The notes below the pieces were generated by a model. It was given only the letters and a program-made list of their open reading frames with translations. It searched no databases and was not told the origin of the DNA. This document shows, piece after piece, positions 36,379 to 45,387 of a stretch of DNA of 64,000 nucleotides. The first letter of the stretch is position 1; the number at the start of each line of letters is the position of its first letter. The stretch comes from Vaginimicrobium propionicum (GTDB lineage Bacteria; Actinomycetota; Actinomycetes; Propionibacteriales; Propionibacteriaceae): contig NZ_LT706985.1 in NCBI RefSeq assembly GCF_900155645.1, positions 1,412,051 to 1,476,050 on the forward strand, in the 5' to 3' direction. The position numbers and the translations under genes were made by a program.

Positions 36379-37220
36379 GCTTCCAGCTCCTGACTACGAG
36401 TCGCCCGCAATTGAAGGAAAGCGATCAGAGAAACGATGAGGAAGAAGATAACAGCCTTGGCTTGGCCAACACCTTCGACCCCAACACGGGTGAAGAATGT
36501 GTTGACAATGTTCAGGGCAGCCATTTCGGTTTGCGACGCGGGTGCGCCGTTAGTCAACGCCAAGTTCTGATCGTAGAGCTTGAATGAATTAGACAAGGTC
36601 AAGAAGGTGCAAATCGTGATTGAGGGCATAACCATCGGAATGGTGACATTGCGTAGCGTCTGCCAGCGTCCAGCACCGTCAATCTCGGCAGCTTCAGTTA
36701 ATTCTGGTGGAACGGATTGCAGGCCGGCAATATAAATAATCATCATGTAGCCAACCATTTGCCAGTTCAACAAGATAATTAACCCAATAAAGCCGTATTT
36801 AGCGTCTGTAACAAGCGTGGTATTCCAATTACGCAGTACCGCGTTAATGATCGTCTGCCAGGTATAACCAAGAACAATTCCACCAATTAGATTAGGCATG
36901 AAAAACACTGTGCGGAAAAAGTTAGTGCCGCGCAGCTTCTTGGTTAGCAGGTAGGCAATCGCGAACGCGAATAGGTTTACGCTAATTATGGCAATTACCG
37001 TTATTACCGCGGTGAAACCCAGGGCGTGCAGGAATCCTTCTCGTTCTTCGAATGCTTTGACGTAATTATCTATACCGACGAAAGTCGCATTAGTTACCGT
37101 GGTGAATTTACACAGCGATAGGTAAAGGCCTATCGCAAACGGGGCAAGGAAAGCGATAGTAAAGGCCAGCAAAGTTGGTCCGGTAAACACTACCCCGTAT
37201 TTCTTTAAGCTTTGCAGCAT
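36375..37220 (-). CDS. Maltodextrin ABC transporter permease, MalF-like
   Basis: About 281 residues with six membrane segments and the EAA loop ELTEAAEIDGAGRWQTLRNV. It pairs with the MalG-like permease. The start is ATG 37220, because AAAGGGG lies 5 bases upstream; the longer frame would extend into the stem-loop that follows malE. It lacks the long periplasmic insertion of enteric MalF, as is usual in Gram-positive CUT1 systems. Confidence 0.9.
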   Translation of the reverse strand: MLQSLKKYGVVFTGPTLLAFTIAFLAPFAIGLYLSLCKFTTVTNATFVGIDNYVKAFEEREGFLHALGFTAVITVIAIISVNLFAFAIAYLLTKKLRGTNFFRTVFFMPNLIGGIVLGYTWQTIINAVLRNWNTTLVTDAKYGFIGLIILLNWQMVGYMMIIYIAGLQSVPPELTEAAEIDGAGRWQTLRNVTIPMVMPSITICTFLTLSNSFKLYDQNLALTNGAPASQTEMAALNIVNTFFTRVGVEGVGQAKAVIFFLIVSLIAFLQLRATRSQELEA

Positions 37221-37234
37221 TAGATCCCCTTTTT

Positions 37235-37273
37235 GAGATTGGGTGAGCCCAAAATGTAGGCTCACCCAATCTC
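37235..37273 (-). promoter_or_regulatory. Intercistronic stem-loop between malE and malF
   Basis: A perfect 15-bp inverted repeat (37235-37249 with 37259-37273, 9-base loop; core GGGTGAGCC) lies 20 bases after the malE stop and just before the malF ribosome site. No T run follows on the minus strand. This fits an mRNA-protecting or attenuating hairpin that makes MalE more abundant than the permeases. Confidence 0.8.
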
Positions 37274-37293
37274 TAAATCAGTTCGCCGAAGGC

Positions 37294-38634
37294 TTAGGCG
37301 CCTTTCTCGGCTTTCCACTCGTTGACGAAGAGATCAACAACTGCCTGCCAATCTTCCTGGCCAGCAGAGTACTGCGAAAGAGCCTGACCGAAGTCATCTT
37401 TGAACTGCTGCGACGGGAAGGTCAAGAAGTCCCAAGGAACATTCTCATACTTCGAGTCGGACATGTAGCGAATAACTTCCTTGGCTAGCGGGTCGTCCGG
37501 ACGCTCGTCGTCCTTGAAGGTGTTGAACGGTGGGATGAACCCTAGATCCTCAACCATGGCTTTCTTGCCTTGATCGGAGGAGATTAGCCAGTTAACGAAG
37601 TCGATAGAAGCCTTCTGATCAGCCTCGGAAGCCTGCGAGTTAATGGAGAAATAGTTCTCAGTGCCGATGCAGATGCCCTGCTTGGAATCATTAGGCATAC
37701 CGGTGTAGATCGGCAGCATCTTGACGTTCTCAGCGGTGACGGTGTTACCGGCAACCTCAGAAACCTGAGAGTAAGCCCAGTTACCGTTCTGAACCATGGC
37801 GGCCTGACCAAGAGCGAACTCAGCCATGGAGTCGGCAACGGCCTTGGAGCTAGCCAACTTCGGGTCGATGGTGGAGTTGTTCAGGTACAGATCGAAGATG
37901 TTCTTGAACTCCTTGTTGTACTTGAAAGTCACGTCGTTCATGTCATTGACACCGGCGTCTGCATATTCGTAGTGAATCGGCATATTAGCCAAGTGAGTTT
38001 GCCAACGCCAGTCTTCACCCGGCTTTAGCGAGGTGGACGCGAATACGCCCTGGATACCTAGCTCGTCCTTCTTGGACTGCATATCCTCAACAACAGCCTT
38101 CAAGGAATCGAAGTCAGTAATCTCGTCAACCGACTTGGCCTTGGCGCCGGGAAGTGCGAAATACTTGTCCATGATGGCCTGGTTGTAAATGATGCCGTAG
38201 CCCTCAGATACGTATGGAACGCCGAAGATCTTGCCATCTTCACCGACAGCCATCGATTTGTCTAGCAGCGCATTGTAGAAATCAGTCTTAGAAAGATCAG
38301 CGGTGTAATCTTTCCAAACCTGCATCCCGACTGGGCCGTTAATCTGGAAAAGTGTCGGAGCGTCCTTCTTGGCAATTTCAGCTTTCAGAGTCTGCTCATA
38401 GGTGCCGGACGCTGCGGTAACAACTTTCACCGGTACGCCAGTCTCTTCAGTGTAGGCCTTGGCGATTTTCTGCCACTGCTCATCTTGTTCTGGCTTGAAG
38501 CTCAGGTAGTACACCTGGCCGCTGCCGTCCTTGCCGTTGTCGGAGTCTGCGCCTCCACTACAGCCAGCAATCATTGTCAGTGCGGTGGCGGCAGCCACAA
38601 CGGCTCCGGCAACTCGCATGAACTTTGACTTCAT
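37294..38634 (-). CDS. Maltodextrin ABC transporter substrate-binding lipoprotein, MalE-like
   Basis: About 446 residues, family 1 extracellular binding protein. A lipoprotein signal peptide is clear: positively charged MKSKFMR, a hydrophobic stretch and lipobox MIAGCSGG, with Cys near residue 25. The mature part includes VYYLSFKPEQDEQWQKIAKA and later WRWQTHLANMP. ATG 38634 is set by AAAGGGGG 7 bases upstream. It is the first gene of the mal operon. Maltodextrin specificity is inferred from malQ; another glucoside is possible. Confidence 0.9.
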   Translation of the reverse strand: MKSKFMRVAGAVVAAATALTMIAGCSGGADSDNGKDGSGQVYYLSFKPEQDEQWQKIAKAYTEETGVPVKVVTAASGTYEQTLKAEIAKKDAPTLFQINGPVGMQVWKDYTADLSKTDFYNALLDKSMAVGEDGKIFGVPYVSEGYGIIYNQAIMDKYFALPGAKAKSVDEITDFDSLKAVVEDMQSKKDELGIQGVFASTSLKPGEDWRWQTHLANMPIHYEYADAGVNDMNDVTFKYNKEFKNIFDLYLNNSTIDPKLASSKAVADSMAEFALGQAAMVQNGNWAYSQVSEVAGNTVTAENVKMLPIYTGMPNDSKQGICIGTENYFSINSQASEADQKASIDFVNWLISSDQGKKAMVEDLGFIPPFNTFKDDERPDDPLAKEVIRYMSDSKYENVPWDFLTFPSQQFKDDFGQALSQYSAGQEDWQAVVDLFVNEWKAEKGA

Positions 38635-38691
38635 CAGTGTCCCCCTTTGGACAGTCCGTGATTTTAAGTTGGCTCCCTGTTGAGCCTTTAC

Positions 38692-38766
38692 GGAAGCGTT
38701 TTCAGGAAACGTTTCCGGTATGGCTATAAACATAAGATGAAAACGTTTCCGTCGCAAGCGTTTTCC
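38692..38766 (-). promoter_or_regulatory. malE promoter with four LacI-type operators
   Basis: Four related sites are visible: GGAAGCGTTTTC (38692-38703), the perfect palindrome GGAAACGTTTCC (38705-38716), GAAAACGTTTCC (38739-38750) and CAAGCGTTTTCC (38755-38766). On the minus strand TTGCGA (38752-38757) and TATGTT (38729-38734) are 17 bp apart and may be -35 and -10. Operators overlap and flank both boxes, as expected for repression by the operon's LacI-type protein. Confidence 0.8.
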
Positions 38767-38824
38767 ACAATTTTTTGGTCTCAATTTGGTTACGAAATTA
38801 TTTTGGGCAGATCTTTCACACAGC

Positions 38825-38867
38825 GAAAAACCGAAAGCTGCTGGCAAAATCACGTCCAGCAGCTTTC
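38825..38867 (-). terminator. Rho-independent terminator of pta
   Basis: A 12-bp stem (GAAAGCTGCTGG, 38833-38844, with 38856-38867) is followed on the minus strand by GGTTTTTCG. It lies 22 bases after the pta stop and insulates the mal promoter. Confidence 0.85.
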
Positions 38868-38889
38868 TAAATGGAGGTTATCTAGGGGT

Positions 38890-40443
38890 TTAACTAGTTT
38901 GCGCTTGAATAGCAGTAATCACAATCGTGTTGACAATATCAGCCACCAGCGCCCCACGAGATAAATCATTGACCGGCTTCTTCAACCCTTGCAATACCGG
39001 GCCGATAGCAGTCGCCCCTGCCGTACGCTGAACCGCTTTATAAGCGGTATTGCCCGTATTCAGATCGGGGAAAATGAATACCGTGGCATTGCCAGCTACC
39101 GGATTCTCGGGCATCTTTTTCTTCCCGACAACCGGGTCTATCGCCGCATCAAATTGGATTGGCCCGGCAAAACCGAAATCTGGGTTACGTTCAGCCAGTG
39201 CGTCGGTAGCCGCTTTAACTGCGTCCACGTCCACACCCGCACCCGACGTACCTGTCGAATACGAAATCAACGCGACGCGAGGCTCGATACCGAAATCTCT
39301 AGCCGTAGCGGCAGAGGTTATCGCGATATCAGCCAACTGCTCCGGGGACGGGTTCGGCGTGACGGCACAATCAGCAAAGACCAGCACACGATCAGCCAAA
39401 CACATTAAAAAGCACCCCGAAACAACCTTGACGCCAGGCTTGGTCTTAATGAACTCCAAACTTGGACGAATCGTGTTCGCGGTGGTGTGTGCAGCACCCG
39501 AGACCATGCCATCGGCCATTTGCTCGTGAATCATCATCGTGGCGAAATAGCTCGGCTCGCTCATGCGCTGCCTGGCTTGCTCAATAGTTACACCCTTGTG
39601 AGCGCGCAATTCGGCATATTTTGCAGAAAATCGCTCAACCAAATCGGGGTCTTGTAACGAGACAATCTTGGCTTTCGAGATGTCAAAACCATGCTCTTGG
39701 GCGCGCGAACGTACTTCATTCTCTTCACCCAATAGCACGATATTTGCGACATCATTATTAAGAACGATGCTGGCAGCCTCGAGAATCCGCTCATCCTCGG
39801 CTTCTGGCAGCACGATAGTTTTCTTGTCAGCCCGCGCTAATTCGTTGATCTGAAACTCGAACATGGCTGGGGTGCGCACCTGCTGGCGGGGGGCATCGCA
39901 CGCGCTAATTGCCGAGCACACATCGAAGTCGACGTCATCGTCACCACAAAACGCAGTTCCGACAACACTCAGCCCGGCCGCCTCAAAAGCGGCCCTAGCG
40001 TTGCTGGCTACCCCTTCAGCCCATTGCTTGTCGCATAACTTGGCGTCAACAACTACGACGACTGGCAGATTCAAGTTCGCGGCGACAGTAACGTTCACGC
40101 CTAGAGCGCTGGCGGCGATCACAGAGCTATAGTCCGACCCGACGACGACAACATTGTCGAAACGCTTGGCTAGCTGCCCAAACTTTTCGACGATGGCATG
40201 AATCGCTGCAACCTCGTCTTTCGCCCAATCACTAGGTGAAACACCGATAGCTTCAGCGGCAGTCAGGGGGCAGTTGGCTGCCTCAAGCAGGCTTGCGGTT
40301 AACTCGTCATGTCCAGGCTCAACGACCGGACGGAAGATGGCGACTGACTGGCCACCAGGAATTTTCGTTAGGAGCTGGCGAGCGACAGCGCCCTTATCAG
40401 CTCGTGGTTCAGTTGCGGCAATGAAAATGGCTTTACTGGTCAC
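38890..40443 (-). CDS. pta: Phosphate acetyltransferase
   Basis: A 517-residue enzyme converting acetyl-CoA and phosphate to acetyl phosphate, the substrate of acetate kinase. An N-terminal P-loop-like/BioD-like region (residues 1-190, FIAATEPRADKGAVARQLL) precedes the catalytic domain (from about residue 200: VLPEAEDERILEAA, GMVSGAAHTTANTIRP, NPVAGNATVFIFPDLNTGN). The middle DRTGG domain of long Pta proteins is absent and the P-loop is degenerate. GTG start at 40443. The partner ackA is far away. Confidence 0.93.
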   Translation of the reverse strand: MTSKAIFIAATEPRADKGAVARQLLTKIPGGQSVAIFRPVVEPGHDELTASLLEAANCPLTAAEAIGVSPSDWAKDEVAAIHAIVEKFGQLAKRFDNVVVVGSDYSSVIAASALGVNVTVAANLNLPVVVVVDAKLCDKQWAEGVASNARAAFEAAGLSVVGTAFCGDDDVDFDVCSAISACDAPRQQVRTPAMFEFQINELARADKKTIVLPEAEDERILEAASIVLNNDVANIVLLGEENEVRSRAQEHGFDISKAKIVSLQDPDLVERFSAKYAELRAHKGVTIEQARQRMSEPSYFATMMIHEQMADGMVSGAAHTTANTIRPSLEFIKTKPGVKVVSGCFLMCLADRVLVFADCAVTPNPSPEQLADIAITSAATARDFGIEPRVALISYSTGTSGAGVDVDAVKAATDALAERNPDFGFAGPIQFDAAIDPVVGKKKMPENPVAGNATVFIFPDLNTGNTAYKAVQRTAGATAIGPVLQGLKKPVNDLSRGALVADIVNTIVITAIQAQTS

Positions 40444-40529
40444 CTTCCCAGGTTATCTGTTTTGGGTTTCATTCGCCGTGCACGACCATTTATTTTCGCT
40501 AAGGACGTTGACGTCCCTAGGCTGGGGGT

Positions 40530-41327
40530 ATGAACATAGGCGCACATGTGGACGAAAGCGACGCTATTGGTCAAGCTAACGAGCTGGGCGTACCGATCGT
40601 CCAGATTTTGCTTGGTGACCCGCAGTCTTGGCGCGGCCCGCAAATTAGTTACCCGTCAGGAATTGAGGGGTTAGGCGCGGATGCCAAAGCGGGCGGCATA
40701 CAAATATATGTACATGCCCCATACGTTATTAATGTGGCCTCTACGAATAATCGAATTAGGATTCCGTCTAGGAAGCTACTGCAAAAAATTTTGGACGCTG
40801 CGAGCCAGCTGCAAGCGGCGGGAGTTATCGTTCACGGCGGGCACGTTACCACTAATGACGAGCCGGAACGCGGCTACGAGAACTGGTTTAAGGCCGTCGA
40901 TTCTCTGGATCCAAGTTGCCGAATATTAATCGAAAATACTGCTGGTGGAAAAAACGCCATGATGCGTTTCACAGATTCCATGGCTAAAGTTTGGGAAGCC
41001 GTCCAGGCGTCAAAGAACGCCGACAATGTTGGTTTATGTTTCGACACCTGCCACGCTAACGGCAGCGGCGAGGATTTATTCCAGATGGTTGAGCGGATAA
41101 AAAGTTTCGCGGGCAAAATCGACCTTGTCCACCTAAACGATTCCAGAGATCAGCCGGGAACCGGAGCCGACCGCCACGCGAATCTAGGCCAAGGCACCCT
41201 TGGAGTCGAAAAGCTAATCGGCGTCTTAACAGCCGCCAAGGCTCCAGCGATCTTAGAGACTCCTGGCGGGCTGGAAGCCAAACGTGCCGACTTGGACTGG
41301 GTTAAAGAGCATTTGCATGGGAATTAA
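40530..41327 (+). CDS. nfo: Endonuclease IV (AP endonuclease)
   Basis: A 265-residue TIM-barrel DNA-repair enzyme that cuts 5' to abasic sites using three zinc ions. Metal-binding motifs are visible in order: GAHVDESD, VIVHGGH, ILIENTAGG, LCFDTCHANG and LVHLNDSRD, then DRHANLGQG. The length is slightly short of the family (about 280). It is divergent from pta and upstream of fhs. Confidence 0.94.
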   Translation: MNIGAHVDESDAIGQANELGVPIVQILLGDPQSWRGPQISYPSGIEGLGADAKAGGIQIYVHAPYVINVASTNNRIRIPSRKLLQKILDAASQLQAAGVIVHGGHVTTNDEPERGYENWFKAVDSLDPSCRILIENTAGGKNAMMRFTDSMAKVWEAVQASKNADNVGLCFDTCHANGSGEDLFQMVERIKSFAGKIDLVHLNDSRDQPGTGADRHANLGQGTLGVEKLIGVLTAAKAPAILETPGGLEAKRADLDWVKEHLHGN

Positions 41328-41417
41328 AAGCTGATCCACATGAGGAGGCTAGCGGCTAACTAGAAAACTGGTGACTTTGATTGTGACCAACAACCCTTGG
41401 GGTGAAAAGATGGAGTC

Positions 41418-43100
41418 ATGCTTTCTGACCTTGAAATTGCCCAGTCAGCCGCATTGCTGCCCAACGAAGAAGTTGGGAAGCGTTTGGGGGTTGAGCCACA
41501 ACAGTTAGAACCCCACGGACGTCACCTTGCGAAAATTGATTTAGCTGCCTTAGAAAGTGTCGAGAAACGCGCCAAATATGTGGTTGTTACGGCTGTCACC
41601 CCTACCCCACTCGGGGAAGGAAAAACTACTACCGCTATTGGCCTGGTGCAAGGGTTAGGAAAGTTGGGGGTCAGATCTGCCGCAGTGCTTAGGCAGCCGT
41701 CCTTGGGGCCGGTTTTCGGCATTAAGGGGGGCGCGGCCGGTGCAGGTTATTCCCAAGTGATTCCGATGGAGGCTATGAACCTGCATTTGACTGGTGATTT
41801 TCATGCAATCACGGCGGCGCACAATTTGCTGGCCGCAATGACGGATAATCACCTGCAGCACGGCAACACCTTAAACCTTGACCCGCAATCGATCACTTGG
41901 GGCAGGGTGCTGGACATGAACGACCGGGCACTGCGGAATATCGTCATCGGCTTGGGGGGACGCCTCGACGGGGTACCGCGTCAATCACGCTTCGATATTA
42001 CTGCCGCTTCAGAGGTGATGACGATAGTTGCCCAATCCACCTCGCTTGCGGATTTGCGCGCCCGACTAGGGCGTATTGTCGTCGGTTTCAACCTGGATGG
42101 TGACCCGATAACTGCAGAGGACCTTAAAGCGGCTGGCGCAATGGCAGTGCTGCTTAAAGACGCAATCCGACCAAATTTACTGCAAACATTGGAGGGTCAG
42201 CCAGCGCTCGTCCACTGCGGCCCATTCGGCAATATCGCTACCGGCAATAATTCCATAATCGCTGATCGAGTAGCTTTGGCTCACGCTGAGGTTGCTGTCA
42301 CCGAAGCTGGCTTCGGCGCCGACTTAGGCTTTGAGCGTTTCGTCAATGTTAAATGCCGCACCTCAGGTTTGACGCCGGATGCTGGCGTCATCGTCGTGAC
42401 CGTTCGAGCTTTGAAGGTTCATTCAGGACGATTCACAGTCGTCGCCGGTAAACCATTACCACCCGAGCTACTGGCTGAGAATCCAGAAGATGTTCGTGCT
42501 GGGTTGATTAACCTTGCCCATCAAATAAACATTGTGCGAAGCTGCGGGGTAACACCAGTAATAGCGATAAACGCTTTCCCGCAAGACCACGATTCTGAGC
42601 ATCAGGTGATAGCTGATTTTGCGGCCTCCCAAGGGGTACCTTGTGCGGTCAGCCGTCACGTTGCAGACGGAGGCGAAGGGGCAAAAGACCTTGCCAAAAC
42701 CGTGTTAGCGGCATGCGAGGAGCCTAGCGAGCTGAAGTTCAGCTATCAGCTAACCGACTCGTTAGAGGATAAACTGAATGCCGTCGCCACCAAGATCTAT
42801 GGCGCTGATGGCGTTGACTTGACGAAGCCAGCGGCCAAACAGTTGACGAGATTTACTGAGCTTGGCTTTGGTGACCTGCCCGTCCTGATCGCTAAAACAC
42901 ACCTATCGACCACTGCAGATCCGGCAGACAGAGGTGCTCCTACTGGCTGGCGGCTACCTATCCGCGAGGTGCGGTTGGCAGCTGGCGCTGGCTATATTTA
43001 CGCGCTTGCCGGAGCCATGCAAACCATGCCAGGTTTGGGTACTCATCCGGCGGCGGAAAAAATGGATTTGGTGAACGGCAAAATAGTCGGGCTTTTCTAA
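41418..43100 (+). CDS. fhs: Formate-tetrahydrofolate ligase
   Basis: A 560-residue ligase that makes 10-formyl-THF from formate, ATP and THF. The P-loop is TPTPLGEGKTTTAIGL, and the family motifs LRQPSLGPVFGIKGGAAG, HLTGDFHAITAAHNLL and a C-terminal ETIMTMPGLxxxPAA-like AMQTMPGLGTHPAAEKMDL are present. It gives one-carbon units for purine synthesis during fermentative growth. ATG 41418 has GGAG nearby, though closer than usual. Confidence 0.95.
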   Translation: MLSDLEIAQSAALLPNEEVGKRLGVEPQQLEPHGRHLAKIDLAALESVEKRAKYVVVTAVTPTPLGEGKTTTAIGLVQGLGKLGVRSAAVLRQPSLGPVFGIKGGAAGAGYSQVIPMEAMNLHLTGDFHAITAAHNLLAAMTDNHLQHGNTLNLDPQSITWGRVLDMNDRALRNIVIGLGGRLDGVPRQSRFDITAASEVMTIVAQSTSLADLRARLGRIVVGFNLDGDPITAEDLKAAGAMAVLLKDAIRPNLLQTLEGQPALVHCGPFGNIATGNNSIIADRVALAHAEVAVTEAGFGADLGFERFVNVKCRTSGLTPDAGVIVVTVRALKVHSGRFTVVAGKPLPPELLAENPEDVRAGLINLAHQINIVRSCGVTPVIAINAFPQDHDSEHQVIADFAASQGVPCAVSRHVADGGEGAKDLAKTVLAACEEPSELKFSYQLTDSLEDKLNAVATKIYGADGVDLTKPAAKQLTRFTELGFGDLPVLIAKTHLSTTADPADRGAPTGWRLPIREVRLAAGAGYIYALAGAMQTMPGLGTHPAAEKMDLVNGKIVGLF

Positions 43101-43307
43101 ATCATCGCTTTAGCGCATCTCACCATTTTTTATTGCCTGTGAATAGCCCCCAATTTTGGCCACAGACCGTCAAGAATTAACTCAACCAAAAGAAAACGGG
43201 GGCGTCGTCAAATCAATCTTGGCGATGAATTATTGCGTTTAGGCCAGCGGCCATCGACGTCACCTCGACATTTTGGGTCAAGATGACGATTAGGGAAGGA
43301 ACCTGCC

Positions 43308-44060
43308 GTGATCAGCTCGCTAATAAATACGCACCCTGTACTGCTTATGCTCGGGTCTGTTCGTCTTGTTAATACTCGCGGCAAAATACCTTGTAGGGCA
43401 GTGAAACAGTGCCAAGAATACTGTGCCTGGTTGCTAGAAAACCCAGGGGCTACCACCGCTCAAATGACGAATGCTTTGATGGTTGCGGACGGTACCCGAC
43501 GTTCTAACATGTCAAGACTTCGTACCTGGCTGGGTGCAGATTACGCTGGGCGCGCTTATCTTCCCAAGGCACACTCTGGAAAGATTTTTCTACACTCGGC
43601 GGTCAGCTCAGATTGGGAGCAATTCCAGTTATTGATTTCAAATGGAGCAGCTGACGCCTCTGATTCGGCGTTACGTGCGGCTTTGCAGTTGGTGCGTGGA
43701 GCGCCATTGGCTGACGCGGCACCTGGCCAGTGGATTTGGGCCGAATCGATGCGCTCACAAATGGTTTCGATGATTCGTGATGCAGCATTGGTATTAGGGC
43801 ACCGACGTCTTAAAGTTGGCGATCTAGCAACTGCCCGCACAGTCGCGTCGAAAGCGCTGCTGGCTACGCCCTCCGATGAATTGCTATTAAGCTTGCTGGT
43901 AATGACGGAAAGCCTGGCAGGCAACCACAAAGAGGTGGAGCGATTAGCTCTTCAACTGACTCGACAATCGCGGATGCTCGGGGTTGAGTTGATGGATGAA
44001 ACCGTCCAAATCATTCAGAAGGCTATCGAGGGTCAGCAGAGGTTGCGGCTGGCTGGTTAA
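43308..44060 (+). CDS. BTAD-domain (SARP-like) protein without a sensor or LysM part
   Basis: A 250-residue protein. Residues about 10-100 resemble a winged-helix OmpR-like fold (ending in ADYAGRAYLPKA), and residues about 115-250 match the bacterial transcriptional activator domain, an alpha-helical TPR-like region (WAESMRSQMVSMIRDAALVL, LLATPSDELLLSLLVMTE). This tail usually ends larger proteins near Tad pilus genes, none of which are seen here. The GTG start at 43308 is fixed by AAGGA 7 bases upstream. The 3' end overlaps the MFS gene on the other strand by 38 bases. Confidence 0.65.
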   Translation: MISSLINTHPVLLMLGSVRLVNTRGKIPCRAVKQCQEYCAWLLENPGATTAQMTNALMVADGTRRSNMSRLRTWLGADYAGRAYLPKAHSGKIFLHSAVSSDWEQFQLLISNGAADASDSALRAALQLVRGAPLADAAPGQWIWAESMRSQMVSMIRDAALVLGHRRLKVGDLATARTVASKALLATPSDELLLSLLVMTESLAGNHKEVERLALQLTRQSRMLGVELMDETVQIIQKAIEGQQRLRLAG

Positions 44061-45387
44061 GTATGGCTCGTTTCGTCCCCCGGTCATATGTGCTCGAATC
44101 GTTTCGGCTAGCAAAAGCGAATATTACGGCCATGATGGCGAAAATCGATGCTGCTGCAAACATGACGGTCATGCTAACCCCGTCACTCGGCAGGGTGAAT
44201 GCTGCGATTGTCGCGCCAAAAACGATGGCGGTGTTGTTCAAAATATCGTAAACAACCATTACCCGGCCACGGTATTCGTCATCTACGTGGGTTTGGACAA
44301 CAGTGTCAGCACAGATTTTTATAGATTGCGTAAACAACCCAAGCAAGAAACCACCAATGACAAGGGTGAATGGATTAAATACAACAAGTGGTGGGATCTC
44401 AGCCACCAGCGCGCCTATCAATAACCAAATGAGTGTTTTGCGGATTCCAATTTTGTGACTAAGCGGAGTTACGAGAGTGCCGCACAATGCTGAGCCGACC
44501 CCAGCCAGCCCAAACCACAACCCCATGCCAAGCATTGCTTTCGCTTGTTGGGCAGGATCATCACCCGGATAAAAGTGGTGCCGATTAGCCAGGATGACGA
44601 CGACTAGCAGCAGACCCCAAATAGTTCGTGACACGAATACGGTAATCAGCGTCAAACATGCGGGTAGCCGGCTAGCAATATGCCGACTCGCGCCCACTAG
44701 CCCAGAAAGTATTTGTGATGCGCTGGGACCGTGATGGCGTTCTAGGGGGCCAAATTGGCGCCTAGAAACAGTTGATGCCACTCCAATTGCACCCAGGAAA
44801 TAGGCTCCCGCTAGGCAGAACAGTAATCCATCTGCCCAGTTCGCCGGCCAGCGCCCGGCTAAAATCATTCTTATTGCCGCTGCTAAAGCGCCACCAATCA
44901 GCGCAGATATTGGGCCTATGACCGGCATCAGCCCGGCTGCCTCGACATATTCGTCCGATTCGATGGTGAAAGGTAGGGCGGCGCTCATGGCTGCAAGCTG
45001 AAAGCGGTTCAGGCTTAACGCGATGAGCAGCAGCACCATTAGCAAGATTTGCCCACGACCGGCAGTGTGGCCACCAGCCACTGCCAGCGCCATAGCGAGG
45101 CAAGCAAGGACTCGAATTGAGTCGGAGATGATGGCAGCTCGCTGGCGTGAGTGGCTATCGAGGATAGGTGAGACGAAGGGACCAACGAAAGCGAATGGCA
45201 GCATTGTTACCGCAAGCACTATTGCGATTGCCGGCCCAGAGGCTTGCGATTGTGGATTGAAGAGCACATAACTGGCCATCGCAACCTGGACGATAGCGTC
45301 CCCACCTTGGCCGAAGAATCTAATGAAGGTCATTCGTCGAAAAAGCGGACGCTTCATCAGCTCACGTAATCGACAAAGAAACTCCAT
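44023..45387 (-). CDS. MFS transporter
   Basis: A 454-residue major facilitator with about 12 membrane segments in two halves. The N-terminus FRRMTFIRFFGQGGDAIVQVA resembles putative drug exporters with a GQGGDAI core. A loop after TM3 (DSHSRQRAAIISDS) is in the position of motif A. The substrate is unknown. The C-terminus overlaps the BTAD gene antisense, so transcripts would collide. Confidence 0.82.
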   Translation of the reverse strand: MEFLCRLRELMKRPLFRRMTFIRFFGQGGDAIVQVAMASYVLFNPQSQASGPAIAIVLAVTMLPFAFVGPFVSPILDSHSRQRAAIISDSIRVLACLAMALAVAGGHTAGRGQILLMVLLLIALSLNRFQLAAMSAALPFTIESDEYVEAAGLMPVIGPISALIGGALAAAIRMILAGRWPANWADGLLFCLAGAYFLGAIGVASTVSRRQFGPLERHHGPSASQILSGLVGASRHIASRLPACLTLITVFVSRTIWGLLLVVVILANRHHFYPGDDPAQQAKAMLGMGLWFGLAGVGSALCGTLVTPLSHKIGIRKTLIWLLIGALVAEIPPLVVFNPFTLVIGGFLLGLFTQSIKICADTVVQTHVDDEYRGRVMVVYDILNNTAIVFGATIAAFTLPSDGVSMTVMFAAASIFAIMAVIFAFASRNDSSTYDRGTKRAILNQPAATSADPR

